From Vespula vulgaris (lineage: Eukaryota; Arthropoda; Insecta; Hymenoptera; Vespidae): a DNA stretch of 64,000 nt. The position numbers were made by a program, and so were the translations under genes. This document shows positions 1 to 26,305 of the stretch, one piece after another; the stretch's first letter is position 1; each line of letters opens with the position of its first letter. The stretch spans positions 9,725,070-9,789,069 of the forward strand of contig NC_066587.1 of the NCBI RefSeq assembly GCF_905475345.1, in the 5' to 3' direction. The notes below the pieces were generated by a model that worked only from the letters and a program-made list of their open reading frames with translations, was not told the DNA's origin and ran no database searches.

Positions 1-1059
1 CTACTTGCTTCAAGTACAAATTCTTTTAAAAAATATAATATGTCTGACGTTTACATCTCTATATAAGATATATCGTAATTTCAGTCCATCGATATAAGTT
101 TAATATTATTATTAGTAAAGAACTTAATATTATTAGTAAAGAAACTAAGGTATCAAGTGGCGAACGCATCGGTCATTCTTTCGTGCCATGTACTCCGTAC
201 GAAACAATTAAATGCCACTTGATAAAAATTGAAATATTTTCATCCATAACACCTTTCAGCAGCTAAAATATGACATATTTTGTAGAAAATGAATCACCTA
301 ATACAATGCTACAAGAAAAACACTAACGGTCACCAACAGCATTCTGTAGGCCTATGTAAAGGTGATGTACATCGACAATTCATACATTTTTTTTATGAAA
401 TTAAGACATTACGAAGCATATTTATATCATAAAATAGTAAAGTATTATTTTACCATATCTCAAAATACATACCTTATGAAGAAAAGACAATATAAATCAT
501 AAAAGTATATTATCAATAAGTTTTGAAACACAGAGTTCTTTATGATTAATAAATTATAGTTATGTTATCTTGTAAAACAGATCTCAACTTTGAACGAAGG
601 TACGAATCATTAATAATTTTTATACTACATAAAATTAATTTATAGACATATTTTCAGTCGATATAGATCTTTTTTAATAATTTGTAATAAAAATTAAAAG
701 ATTTTATGATGGTCAGTAAAATGACTTTTATCCAGCTAGATTGGCGATCCATCACGCTGTACATCGTCGTCTTCGAATATCCATCCATTTTCCCGATCAT
801 TGGGTGTTCGAAAGATAGTTTTAAGTAGTTCGAATATCTTCAGGAGTGAGACCAAGTAGGAGAAATACACAATCAATCGATCGTATAAGGCAGTCTCTCG
901 TGTGGTAGCAACCAACACACAATTCGTTATTCGTTTTAAGGTGGTGGTAAAGAAAAGCAGAAGCAGCACCAGCACCAGCTGCAGATGGTAGTGGTAGTGG
1001 TGGTAGGTAGGAAGGAGGTGGAACACTGGACGACTTCCTGTTACAGCGCAGACTGAACG
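1..1059. other. Intergenic flank upstream of furrowed
   Basis: AT-rich DNA with no coding pattern I can support. Open frames here are short and composed of low-complexity sequence. The last 300 bases become richer in G and C and lead into the promoter of the next gene. Confidence 0.6.
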
Positions 1060-1102
1060 AGCAGCTCAGTCTTCAGAAGAGATCGTAGTCTATCGTTCGT
1101 AG
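1060..1102 (+). promoter_or_regulatory. Probable core promoter of furrowed (Inr, weak DPE)
   Basis: An arthropod initiator, TCAGTC, has its A at 1068. At +28 relative to that A the sequence reads GTTCGT, which matches the downstream promoter element at all but one position. It is on the coding strand 379 bases before the start codon, with no splice acceptor needed in between. The call rests on motif and spacing only; 5' end data would settle it. Confidence 0.45.
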
Positions 1103-1446
1103 AAGACCTAATTTGTGTCGTAGAAAATCAACGAAAGTTTCTCAAAAGGAAAGAAAACGAAGTAGAAAGAGAAGAAAAAAATATCTCTTCACTCTATTAG
1201 TCCAGTTAGCCATTTTTTAACAATTTTATATTTTCTTTTTTTCTACTTTTATTTCCATCATTGTCTTCCATTTGAAAAATTTGTGTGGAGTATCAAAGGG
1301 CAAATCTACGAGCGAACGCGCGCGAGATGATGAGTTCGACTGAAAGGTGTATTCGGTGAAGTATCACAAGTACATAGTGTTTTTGTCATTTTCTCGAAAA
1401 TTTTCTTATCTCAAGAAACGGCCATTGATTCGGTTGAAAAAAAGAA
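1068..1446 (+). other. Probable 5' UTR of furrowed with a 10-codon upstream ORF
   Basis: This stretch runs from the putative initiator to the start codon. It contains one upstream reading frame, 1327-1359, which starts with two consecutive ATG codons and stops with TGA 87 bases before the main ATG. Such a frame could lower translation of the receptor, but that is inference. Confidence 0.45.
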
Positions 1447-14262
<12,816 letters not shown>

Positions 14263-14644
14263 ATGTTTTAAGGGTGAGTCTGTTAAAATCAATTTAAACT
14301 TTAAATTGAAGAAATTCATACAACGCGATGTGTTTTGTCACGATGACTTCAGAATCACATAACAGAAATGTGCGAATGCATATCGAATTTTTTATTGTTA
14401 GCACTTTGTTTTAGAAAATAATATCTAATTAATGCTAGATATGTGACGGTAACTATGAAAGATTTTACGTTATTGCTTTATTATCTGATAAATAATTTAT
14501 AATCACTCAATCTGTTATGCGTTATACTGTACATACATATATAAGTATTTTAATGCAATTACTGTAAAATAAGAATTATGGTCACCTGATGAGAGATCTT
14601 GATAAGAGATCAGTTTTCTTTAGCAGAATGCCAAAAACAATAAA
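14263..14644 (+). other. Furrowed 3' UTR to first poly(A) signal
   Basis: Non-coding, AT-rich sequence after the stop codon. The first clear AATAAA hexamer on this strand is at 14639-14644. The true end may lie further downstream. Confidence 0.5.
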
Positions 14645-15440
14645 GAAAGTACTATATTAATTATGATCAAAAAATCTTAACATACATATCTATAGCAAAG
14701 TGTACCTTTAGCTTTTTTATAGACTTTTATTGTATGTCTTTGTATATTATCTCGAATAAGTTCTTTTTTGTCCCTATGACAAGAATTTAAATCTGTCATG
14801 GGTACCTTGGCCTTGCCTTGAAGTTGCTGATTATTTACAAAAAGGAAAAAAAAAATAAGGGAAGGCCGATGTTATCCATTTCGGAATCAAACGTTCATTT
14901 AGTGACGAAAGTTACTTTGATAAGTAAACTGGGTAGACACAACATAAAATACAGTTTGCACAGAACACGAACACTTCATAAAATGATTGTAATGATTAAA
15001 CATTCAGGACACATTGCCGATAAAATTTTTTACTTTAATCTAAAATAGTCGCTGACAATCAATTAATTAATTGACTGGGATAAAACATTCATAATAATTT
15101 TGTATACATATGTATTTATTTTGTCAAGTAATACTGAGTAAATTATGATAGTGCCATTTTGGGCAAATTACTTTAATTTACCTAAAAGCGATATATTTTA
15201 AAAAAATTATCTTATACCATTAGCTTTAGTTGCTGTATTGTACCAATTACATAAAATAAACATATTTATGCATCTTGTTTGATATTCTATTCCATTGGCA
15301 TTCTATTATTTAACAATATATATTAGGAATATATAGGAAAAAATATTTTTTAATACGTAATTCTTTTAAGTAATATTCCAAAAAAAAAGAAAAAACATCG
15401 TATTTCGTAATAAGCGAAAGCAAATAAAAGATTACATTAT
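14645..15440. other. Intergenic between convergent genes
   Basis: AT-rich sequence between the 3' ends of furrowed and the S28 protease. No coding sequence or structured element recognised. Part of it may be 3' UTR of either gene. Confidence 0.6.
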
Positions 15441-15446
15441 TTTATT
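15441..15446 (-). terminator. Poly(A) signal of the S28 protease gene
   Basis: AATAAA on the minus strand about 70 bases after the stop codon of the protease, the usual distance for a short insect 3' UTR. Confidence 0.6.
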
Positions 15447-15515
15447 TCAAAATATCTTGTTTAAACTTATTTCCTAATATCACATAAAATATATTATATA
15501 TTAGAGAAAGTAAAC

Positions 15516-17694
15516 TTAGTTCTTTAACCACTGATAGATTATTCGTCCAACTTGTGCTTTAGCTGCTTTTAGCTGAGGCAGGTCATGTTCGGTAGATGGA
15601 TACATGTTAGCACAATGCGCAGTGCCTTTAAATAACTTCAGTTAAAATATCTACGAATTACAAGAACGAGTAACGTTACACGTACCGTTGATATAAATAG
15701 CAGTAGCCTCAGGAGTTAATGATGTTGTAATACCTAGTGCATGCCATGGATCAACAGATCCATGCACGAATACTACATTATTTACTTTTAACTTAAGTGC
15801 TCCGTATAGAGTATTGGTTCGCTTCACAGCATTATTAAGTAAGTCTATATTATACCTAAAAAAAGGACATCAAAGAGCATCCGTAATAAATAATATTTGT
15901 ATTATATTTTTTTAAATTATTAATATACAAACCTAGGTCCGAAAATATCAATGCATTGTTGAATAAAGAATTCTACTGGAAACATTTCACTAAATAAATT
16001 TGGACGAGCAGTCGATGTTTGAAAAAATCCAAATTCTGTGCAGGTTTGATATATCCATTGCCGACCTAATGAAATTTTATTACAGTTTTGAAATAGACAT
16101 GATAACTTTTGTAAAATTACCTCCTTCCGCTCCTTCAGAATCCCATGTTACATCCCTTAATTCATGAATCATCTTATCGTATCTAAAGTCCAAACATTTT
16201 TCTTTGCTTGCATTCAGTATCATATTACTTATATAAGCGAGTCTGTCGATGGGTATACCTATTTTTTCATTCATTAGAATGTTACATGCATCATCGATGG
16301 TCAAATTAGCCATTCTTGAATTGTTACGATTATCTTTATTGTACTGGACAATACCTGCAAAATTACTTACTATCGTTTCATATAAATTCGAAATATCGAC
16401 GCGTTTTGTGTATCCACTATCTATTGGATCACACAGGCTGCAAAAAGCAATGAATGAATAAAAGTAGAAATGAATAAATATTTTGAAATATCATTTGTAA
16501 TTAAATTCATACTCACTTAAATTTTTTAACAATGCCTTGTTGACCTATTGGATGATGTAACATCATATGAAATTGTTTGTTCGCAGCTGCTATCACGTCT
16601 ACACATGCTTCAGAATATTCTTTAAGAGAATTTTCAACAATAACATAATATTCTGTAAATGTTCTTAATTTTAGACATAATAATATTTGGTAGTAATATT
16701 CAGTAGTATATATTCAGTAGTAATATTCGTTTATAATGTAAATCTATTAATGGGTGGGCCTAAGTAATGTTAGAATTTAATATCTAAATAAACTACATTA
16801 ATTTTTTTTACTAAATATTCTGACATCACTTACTGGCTAACCCAATACATGCAAAGAATATGAAACAATTAATGTTCTACAAAATCATATATATGAGTCA
16901 ATATTATATCTATTATATATTATATTACACTAACGTTGAAAATCAACTTGTGCAAGGACTGGAGCACTACTAGACACAGCTCCATGTACAAGATGAGGAT
17001 ACTTTACACGCATCCACGCAGCTAATGATCCAGGATAAGAACCTCCAAAAACAATCCATTTTATATTATCTAATACCTTATAAATTTCATTTATACTTTC
17101 TATAAAATATGCTATATCTGCAAGTGCTTGTTCTGAATTTAAATAAATTAAGTTCTTCACACTCATATCTCTGAAAAGTATTCTTTATAAAATAACATTA
17201 TATTAAATGCTATGTTATTAAAACTATATATTATAGAATGTTAACTCACACAGTTGGATGACTTTTCCCATAAAAGCGATGTTCAAGTTGAAAGCACATT
17301 GCTTCAAATTGTTTAGCATATTCGATCCATTGTCCTTCCACCATCCACTTGGCAGTGGCTGTTCCTTCACCACCGATTAAAAGGAACATAGGACCACCAG
17401 GTTTATAATATTCTGTATTCTGAAAATATCTCTAAAAAAGGATGAAACTAATGAGAAAATTGTCTAAAATTTTAATTAATACATTTATACCTGCTTCCAA
17501 ACACGTGTATCTATTGGATTAAAGTGATCAAGCGTTTGAATAAACCATTGCTCCTTAGGAAGCCATTTGTGTTTTTTGTGTGAAAGCAACATACCTAGAT
17601 TTCCATCTTTACTTCTACCTCTTAGAAAATTACGTAGTGCTGCATTAATATTTATAAAAACTGCTGTTAACAGCAATAATGATACAAATCGCAT
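15516..17694 (-). CDS. Secreted serine carboxypeptidase-type protease, family S28 (PRSS16/K12H4.7-like)
   Basis: Exons in transcript order: 17694-17491, 17431-17250, 17170-16935, 16652-16517, 16437-16121, 16065-15933, 15855-15686 and 15625-15516; 495 residues, the normal family length. Residues 1-18 are a hydrophobic signal peptide. The family's QTLDHFNP motif follows at about 54-61. The nucleophile lies in GGSYPG (Ser173), the acid in HGSVDPWH (Asp438) and the base in TAHC (His463), so the alpha/beta-hydrolase triad is complete. S28 enzymes cleave after proline or act as lysosomal/thymus-type peptidases; the substrate here cannot be read from sequence. Exon 2 must end at the GTGAGT donor, two bases past an apparent GTGTGA donor, to keep VDMSVKN in frame. 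A pyrimidine tract and AG four bases before the ATG indicate an intron in the 5' UTR. An upstream in-frame ATG at 17775 would place the signal peptide internally, so it was not used. Convergent with furrowed, divergent from the phosphate exporter. Confidence 0.95.
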
Positions 17695-17698
17695 TTTT

Positions 17699-19735
17699 CT
17701 GGAAGAAGAAAAAAAAGAATTGTTGTCGAGATATAAATACACTGATGTGTATACATGTACGATGGCAGTAATCATTTTTTGATGATAATAATCATAAAAA
17801 TAAAATATTACTTTTTAACAAAAAAGGAAGAATTTTTTAAATATGATTAAAATAATTTCGAATTGAAAAATAATTCAAATGTACAAATTACAAAATAACA
17901 TAGTTTTTCTTTTAAGTTATTTTTAAATTTATCACCTAATAATGTTTAATACAATACACATCTTTTATAATAAGTGTCTCGAATCTCAATGTTACAAAAA
18001 AGTAAGATTGTGATATGACTTACAAAAGCTAATGAAAAAACACAAATATTTAAATATCAATGACAATTGAAAATTTCTTTTGAAATTTGTATCTTATTGT
18101 TTGCATATAGTAAGCAAAGTCACATATACGAGATATATGGCGATGTTTATAAAATGTTTAAACTTAAAAGATTAAAGAAGGAACATTGTATCATAGAATA
18201 AGTATGGCTATATTTATCATAGAAATATCGGCGCCATGGTCGTGGATTAAATAGGGATTTTCACTAAACGATTCACAATTTCGTTTATATATAAATAACA
18301 AATGTAACTTTATTAAAAATATATAAACTTAGTAATTAGAATTGTAGAAATTATGATACCAATTGATCAACCTTTTAGATGTTTCGAAAACGTATTTTTT
18401 GTTTTTTTTTTTCTAGCGACTTGATAGCCTTCGTTGTTGGTTAGTAAAGTAGAAATTACCGATTCACTCCAGAAGTGTTCTAATCATCTTCTTTATATTT
18501 TTGCTAGGCATCGCAAAATCAGTAATATTTTTTGCAATCGTCCAAACATAAAAAATATGTATGAGTTCCGAAATACGACATTTAGCGCAAGATCTGTTTG
18601 TTAGTGCAACGACTCACTTAGTAACATCGCGTCATGATTTATCGAAAATACCCAAAAGCTAGGTGAAAACATTAAAGGGTTACTTTGATCAATTTCGATT
18701 GACTTAATCAACAGTCAGCAGTATAACCAACAGTAAAACCTTTTAAAAATATAAATTTGTTACATAGTTTAGAACAGACTATTAATATAAGAATATTAGT
18801 TAAAATAAGCTAGGAGAATACATATATACGTTTTTATATTATGTATAAAATTATTAAGTGAATATTAATATTACAAGAATATATATATAGGTTAAGAACG
18901 ATATATAATTAAAGCTCTGCTGTTTCAGAAATATTGAAGAAAGAAAAATCGAGAATCGATTTTTAAAGTAAAAAATCGATCCGTAAAAAATCAAATAGTA
19001 GAAAATCGATTCCCAAGATCGATCTTCTAAAGAATCGAATCGAAATCAAACATCTCTAATGCACAACTACACGTCATTTGTAATAAATACAGATGTACGC
19101 GTGAGATAAGAAATGATTTCCAAATTTCTAAATTAACAATAAAATAAAAAAAATAAAATAAAAAAACAGTCCAATTAATTGTGAGAACCATAGAACCGCG
19201 GGTAATTAAATATACCTCACGCAACGAATCGGTAAAATCAGGAAATCCATTGTTATTTAATATTACAGATTTTACTCTTCGTCTTTTTCATTTCTTTTCA
19301 TTTTTCTAGATTACTTTTAGGCACAATTACTAGAAATTTCTTATTATTTAATAAGCGAAATATCAAGTGAACAACACATCAATATATACCGAATCAAGTT
19401 ATTGTACTATTTTGTTAATTTTCGAAAACATTCTGTTTTATTCAAATTTAGGATAAGAATCGTAGAAAGAAAAATTACAATAGTAGAGTGACAAGCATTA
19501 AACGCCAAACAATATATTATAAATTTCTTAAACTATTTCTTTAATTAGTTTGTTAGTGATTTGTTTACGAACATGTAATGTCAGAACGCTGTTTATTCCT
19601 TTGTTTCGGTGTCCAATTTAATGTCGTTTTATCTTAAGAACAACAAATATTGTAACGATGCGAGAAGATAAAATGTTTAATCAGCGCTGCCGACAAAGCC
19701 AATTGGATCGTTATAAATATCATTTATAACCCCGC
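17699..19735. other. Intergenic between divergent genes
   Basis: AT-rich spacer between the 5' ends of the S28 protease (minus) and the XPR1-like exporter (plus). It should hold both promoters and the first, non-coding protease exon, but I could not place any of these with confidence. Small open frames are low complexity. Confidence 0.55.
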
Positions 19736-19739
19736 CTCC

Positions 19740-19874
19740 AGTTTAATCTGCAATAGGTGAACGTGAGGAGAGTGATACAGGAGAACTTTGTAACAGCACT
19801 AATGTTTATAATTCTCACGCTGAAATATTAACAAGTTAATACATTATTAAGATTATAAGTGTCAATGAAACTTT
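19740..19874 (+). other. Probable non-coding first exon of the XPR1-like gene
   Basis: A GTAAGT donor begins at 19875, and a matching acceptor (TTTTAG) ends at 20130, 26 bases before the start codon. The stretch before the donor is slightly richer in G than its surroundings. The 5' boundary is a guess. Confidence 0.4.
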
Positions 19875-20156
19875 GTAAGTATTGGCGTTAATTACTGTCC
19901 TCATTTTATTTCTTATTAATTCTTCGAATTGTCTTTTTAAATTTTTGGAACATGAAAGCTAGTGGCATTAGTAATAAGTTTAAAATATCAAAGTAATAAA
20001 TTTATGAAAGCGTTATAAAAAACTAATGTCTTATGTAAGATTTCAATACAATTTAATATGCAAACATTTTTTTTTTTATTAAAAAATTAACTTTAATCGT
20101 ATTATATAAAGGAAACTTATTCACTTTTAGATATACATTAAAGTATATAACCAAAA

Positions 20157-22932
20157 ATGAAGTTTGCAGAACATCTATCTGCCCATATTACGCCTGAGTG
20201 GCGTAAGCAGTATATTAGTTATGAGGTAAATAATACAATCATTGTTATATATCATTTGTAAATGATATATTGAATATTATATGAATTTTATGATTTTAGG
20301 AAATGAAAGCAATGCTTTATACTGCAGTGGAGGAGGCACCTTCTTCGGAAAGCGTAGAACCAGAAGTGATACAAAGGCACTTTGCTTCCTTCGATGAAGT
20401 ATTTTTCACATTTTGTGATCGTGAATTAAAAAAAATTAATACTTTTTATTCTGGTAAATGTATTTTATTATTTATGTAGAATAATTTATATGCTATAAGA
20501 AAATATATTATTAGTGACACGAGTAATTATGTTTTATAGAAAAGTTAGCAGAAGCAACACGTAAATATGCAGCATTACAAAATGAATTGAAAACTGCTTT
20601 AGAATTGCAACATGGCAGTGGCAAAAACAAAGGAAAACCTAATACCAAACCTCATCTACCTACAAGAAAATTACGAGAATTGAAACTTGCATTTTCAGAG
20701 TTCTATCTTTCCCTCATACTTTTACAAAACTACCAAAATCTTAATTATACTGGGTTTCGTAAAATTCTTAAAAAGCATGATAAGGTATATGATAGAGTCA
20801 CATTATAATATATTTAAAATATTCACTAAAAAGTTTCCCTAATATATAAATATATCAAGATAAGGAAAAGTCAGGCAACAACCATTTCCCTTGTGTTTCC
20901 AAGTATATATCCAAGTAATAATCCTAATAATATTTGTATTGCATAAGCAAAATGTTGTAAAGAAATATTTGCATGCTTTATAATATTACTGTCATTTACA
21001 GTTATTGTCTGTGGATAGTGGTTCAAAGTGGAGAATAGAATGTGTAGAAATAGCACATTTCTATACTTCAAAAGATATAGATAAACTTATACAAGAAACA
21101 GAGGCAACTGTGACAAATGATCTTGAAGGTGGAGATAGGCAACGTGCTATGAAAAGACTTCGTGTGCCACCTCTAGGAGAACATCAGAGCCCATGGACTA
21201 CTTTTAAAGTGGGATTATTTTCTGGAAGCTTTATAATTCTATTTATAGCAGTTGTTCTCTCAGGTATTATACATATAACGCACGTATTTATTATAATAAC
21301 GTGGGCTATAATTGCAATGCCTTATCTTTACTATTTACAGCAATATTCCATGAGAGTGGAGAAAATTTGAAAGTAGCTTTTCGTTTGTACAGAGGGCCAT
21401 TGCTTATCATTCAGTTTTTATTTCTCATTGGTGTTAATGTTTATGGTTGGAGATCTTCGGGGGTAAATCATGTTTTAATATTTGAATTGGATCCACGAAA
21501 TCATCTCTCTGAACAACATCTTATGGAATTGTCTGCAGTACTTGGAGTAGTATGGACATTAAGTCTATTAAGTTTCCTTTATAGTGCTAGTCTTAGTATT
21601 CCACCATATGTAAATCCTTTAGCTCTTGTCTGTCTTATGCTGGCATTTTTTCTGAATCCATTCAAGATCTTTCGTCATGAAGCACGTTTTTGGTTACTCA
21701 AAATCATTGTAAGTAATCATTGTAAATAATGCCATATTGATTTTCTCATTAAAACTATCATTATTCTAATTAATCTATTTTATTGTAGGGTCGTGTTTTA
21801 GTTTCTCCATTTGCATATGTTAATTTCGCAGATTTTTGGTTAGCCGATCAGTTAAATAGTTTGACTACTGCTCTCTTGGACTTCCATTTTTTAACATGTT
21901 TTTACATCACGAATGGTAATTGGCTCGAAGCAGGGAACACAAAGCAATGTACATCAGGATCTTTGATCCTCAGACCTATTGTTAATTGTTTACCAGCTTG
22001 GTTTCGTTTTGCACAATGTTTACGAAGGTATCGTGATTCAAAAGAAGCATTTCCGCATTTAGCAAATGCTGGAAAATATTCAACTACCTTTCTAGTTGTT
22101 ATAGCTAATACGTTACATAATTATCATCAAGGTGGGTTTGAATATTTTATTTATGTAAATTGTTACTTATGTGAAAGTAACAAATTATCATTCAGTAAGT
22201 ATATTGTGTATATATATTAGATGAATATAGTAATCAATGGGAGAATCCATGGTTATGGTCTTGGGTGGCAAGTTGCGTCGTTAATTCAGTATATTCTTAT
22301 ACATGGGATCTTAAGATGGATTGGGGTCTTTTGGATAATAATGCTGGTGAAAACCGATTTTTAAGAGAGGAAGTTGTTTATTCTGCAGCGGTAAGTATTG
22401 CTATTATTTAATTTGTCATTGTTAATTTGATAAAACATTGTAAACTATTTTAGGCCTTCTATTATTTTGCAATAATAGAGGATTTTGTATTAAGATTCAT
22501 ATGGGTTGCAAGTTTCATTTTAATACAATGTGGACATATTTCCAACGACTTAATGACATCTATAGTTGCACCCCTTGAAGTTTTTAGGTAAGGTATTCAG
22601 TTCTTCTCTTAATTTTTAAAAATATTTTTTCATATTAACAATTAACAAAATATCGACGTGTACAACTTTTAAGGCGTTTTATTTGGAATTTCTTTCGATT
22701 GGAGAACGAGCATTTAAATAATTGTGGTAAATTTCGTGCTGTACGCGATATTTCCATAGCACCAATTGAAAGTTCTGATCAAATGCAAATTCTTCGTATG
22801 ATGGATGATGAAAATGGAGTATTAAACAGAGGTAAACGTAAAGGTGGTGGTAAAAAGCAAGGAAATACCAAGGAAGAAAAGAGAGCATTGCTTAAGGAAA
22901 CTATTGATATCGATATATCGAATGCTAGTTGA
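20157..22932 (+). CDS. XPR1: XPR1-type phosphate exporter (SPX and EXS domains)
   Basis: Exons 20157-20225, 20300-20453, 20540-20784, 21002-21263, 21341-21708, 21789-22131, 22221-22390, 22454-22587 and 22674-22932; 667 residues. It opens with MKFAEHLSAHITPEWRKQYI, the typical start of an SPX domain, which fills about residues 1-180. The basic helix GFRKILKKHDK supplies Lys149, Lys152, Lys153 and Lys156, which correspond to the inositol-pyrophosphate-binding lysines of the family. Several membrane helices follow from about residue 226 (FKVGLFSGSFIILFIAVVLS), and the EXS domain includes WFRFAQCLRRYRD (437-449). The C-terminus is cytosolic and rich in Lys and Glu. Family role: export of inorganic phosphate from the cell or into a storage organelle, gated by inositol pyrophosphates. 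Drosophila has several paralogues (PXo is one), so the exact orthologue is not assigned. All introns are short (71-217 bases). Nothing appears broken. Confidence 0.96.
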
Positions 22933-24684
22933 AATTAGTAAGTACGAGATGTATAGAAATATATGTATATTTGTATAGAATATTGTACATGCATCTTAGA
23001 ATAGATGGAATCTTGTAGAGTTTCTTGAATTATGGATGATTAGACAATATTAATTCAATTTTGTATAAAATGTTATATCTGCAGTATACGTACATGAACA
23101 AATGACACAGTTGAAGAATATAAAGGTAATATGTCTTATGCGCCTTTTGTGTTATTCCTATAAAATAGTCTCTTTCAACGTGTAAATACTTAATGGTATA
23201 TGTCATAATATTTTATGTCAAGAGTCTTCCACTATAAAAATTTATAAGGCACTTGAGAATATGATTTATATTAAATTGTTAATTTTCATCTAGTGAGTAC
23301 GATCTTCTATATTTATGTACATATACACGCATAAGTTTAATTAAGTTTAAACCCAAGTTATATTCAAGTTTATAGAGAAAGAAAAGAGGGCTCATTCCAA
23401 ATGTTTTCGTTCCAATCTCTGTTTTATATTCTATGTGATGGACACTTATATGATGGAGTGCGCGCGCGCGTGCTCGTCTGTATATATATATAACATGTGT
23501 ATATATAATAATATTCACATACATTACATATTCAATATAAAAATATATATTAATAATTTAATTTAACGATAAAGGTACCTTTTATATAGTCTGTTTAAAA
23601 TATACAAATATGTTTAGTGAGTAATTAATTAAATTTAAATTCCATAAGACATAATGTGTAGCTTGTAAAAATTATGAATGAATGGTGCAATTATAGATTT
23701 AATTACAGTATTCATATTATGATCAGTTAAATAGTACTTTAAATAGTAAGACAGTATTATAGACAATTTCGTTTAATACTATTCTTTACTGTAATAAATT
23801 TCAAAAAGGATTATTTTAATATTATTTGTTTAAAACATTAAAAAAAGCTTAACAACTTATCAATAACATGCTTGTGATTAACCAAACTTAAGAATTGAAG
23901 TTTATGTAGAATCATTGTTGATCTTTTAAAAATTATTGCATTTGTAATAAAGTATACTTATTATCGAATTTGTACAAAATTCGTTTTTAAATTTTATCAA
24001 ACGAATGATTGCATTTTTCTTATCTTGTATCTTTTTCATTTATAAAATTAAGTTAATGTTAATTTTATTTTTTAGTTGAAAAAAATTATTAAAAAGTAAA
24101 GATTTTATTAATATATTCCAAGGAGATAAATTGTATGTTATTGTATAAAGCATAACATATTGTTTTACTACATTTATATATACAAAAGGTATTTTATATA
24201 TTATAATGATTTTGTTCATGTTATCTTTTTTTTTCAACATGCAATATTAAATATGATTTAAATTAATTAATATAAAGAGCAAGTTCTAATACAAAAGCAA
24301 CTCTAGATGTTAATGAAAATTATTTTTACTTTTTTTAAATGTGCATAGAATCATACAAAAGATATAAGTTGATTTATGAATTGTACCTTTGTCTACAATA
24401 GTTTTAGTTTCAATGTATTTCAATTATTTTTTATGAAGTTGATGTTATAATCTGATCAATGTAATTATTTTATATCTATTTCTATATACGTTGTTTAATC
24501 AATAATCGACGTATGTTATATTAAATAAAAATCTCATATATTTCCATGAACCCATGTGTCTAATTGGCGAACCTATACTCTATTAAATATTGACATAAGA
24601 AATTTTCTATAATAGAGATATGCAACTTTTCTTCAGAGAAGAAATGACTACTCTCTTACTACTGCTATTCAATTGTTTGATCAC
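22933..24684. other. XPR1 3' UTR and intergenic
   Basis: AT-rich sequence without coding pattern. Plus-strand AATAAA hexamers at 23793-23798 and 23946-23951 are candidate poly(A) signals; if either is used the 3' UTR is close to 1 kb. A short CG/TA repeat patch is at 23460-23491. Confidence 0.5.
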
Positions 24685-24987
24685 GGTTATTGGGTTCCCT
24701 ACAAGCGAATATAGGATGTCACATTACCTTCCTCTGCAACTTAATATTACATCATTTGTATCACGTGACATAAGTTATGCTTATATGTCATCGCGTCTCT
24801 AACCTAACTTAACCCTAAAGACTACTATTACTACTTTTCTTCGCATTACAACACAATTTTTTCTCTTTTTCCTCTATGACAACGAAGTATAAACATAACT
24901 CATGTCACGTGATCCAAGTGAAGTATAAGTGGTAATGAAGCTAATGTGACGTTATCTATTCCCTTGTAAGGAATTCTCCCAGCAACC
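24685..24987. mobile_element. MITE-like element with long imperfect terminal inverted repeats
   Basis: The left arm begins GGTTATTGGG, and the right arm, read backwards, begins GGTTGCTGGG. The similarity continues inward for about 110 bases on each side, through CCTACAAGCGAATA / CTTACAAGGGAATA, GTCACATTA and ATCACGTGACAT in both arms. Together the arms make up most of the 303 bases, so the unit is close to one large hairpin with a short centre. No coding sequence. The class is unknown; target duplication not clear. Confidence 0.7.
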
Positions 24988-25822
24988 ATGGTGTAGTTCA
25001 AGTATTCTTAGGTACACGAACGGCTTGTTAACAATTTTACTTGTCAGCGTATTAATAATTTTGTATTAATAATTTTGCTGAGTCGGCGTCAATAAATTGT
25101 GGTGTTCATACAATGAACATTTGCTCAGTTTGGCTTTTTGACTGAACATCCATACTCTCCTCGCATATTTGGTTTTTTTCAATTAATAACACAAGTCTGA
25201 AATTTAATGTCGCTTGGCCAGGATTAATGCTAAATTTACCTTATTGTTTTACCTACTTAATCGTTAATTATAATAAAACAATTGAATTTTCTGAATGTTG
25301 TCATTATCATATATCTGTCACTGGGAATCAATTTGGTTTTTCTTATAGGTAGATGCGTAGATGGTTGATACTAATATAACAATATACATACAAATGCTGA
25401 AAAGTTTGGTATGGAACGAATTCTTGATAGGAGAAAAAAGAAACAAAAGAAAGAGTAACATATTGGCTCCAGGATCGAATTTTGCATATTTCTGTTCTAT
25501 GAATTCTTTATTCTTTTAATTATTATAATTTTAATAAAAATTAGAAATATAATGTATGTTAGAACGCGTGATGATTCCTCAGATAAATTTGGATTCATCA
25601 GGTTGAAATAAAAAATAAAATTATAATTTTAATGTAAATTTTATTTTCTACAATTTTTTTCGATGTGTATTTAAAAGAAAATGAAATCTCATAGTAAAAT
25701 ATACGATTTTAATAATCTATATGCTTTTAATCGTCGTTGCTATGCGACTTCATGAATCGGTGATGCTAAATAGTAACAATGATGATAATTATAACGATGG
25801 AAAATGTATGTGACAATGGTAA
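24988..25822. other. Intergenic, nothing recognised
   Basis: AT-rich sequence downstream of the inverted-repeat element. No gene, RNA or repeat that I can support. Confidence 0.6.

Positions 25823-25865
<43 letters not shown>
25823..25865. repeat. (AAT)n microsatellite
   Basis: About 14 AAT units. It lies 160 bases before a much larger trinucleotide block. Confidence 0.95.
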
Positions 25866-25866
<1 letters not shown>

Positions 25867-25982
25867 CATAACATAATATATAATATAAAATGGTGTAACA
25901 CGTTAATATTTGCGATGACAAACGGCACGCCGCTACTACGCTAGGACTACACTCAGGGAAAGAAAAATATTTGTAATACATC

Positions 25983-26023
25983 TAATACTACTAATAATAA
26001 TAATATTAATAGTAATAGTACTA

Positions 26024-26116
<93 letters not shown>

Positions 26117-26256
26117 CATAATCATAATAACAACAATAATAATGATGACGATGACGATGACGATGAGGATGACGACGACGACGACGATGATGATGATGAT
26201 GATACTGATGGTGATGGTGGTGGTGGTGGTGGTGGTGGTGGTGGTGGTGGTGGTGG

Positions 26257-26305
<49 letters not shown>

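Noticed and set aside
17695..17775. N-terminal extension of the S28 protease from an upstream in-frame ATG
   Set aside because: It would bury the signal peptide 27 residues in, and a pyrimidine tract with AG just before the chosen ATG shows this is intron.
21264..21370. Read-through of XPR1-like exon 4 into a hydrophobic tail
   Set aside because: This is an intron: splicing at 21263 to 21341 restores the conserved frame, while read-through stops shortly afterwards.
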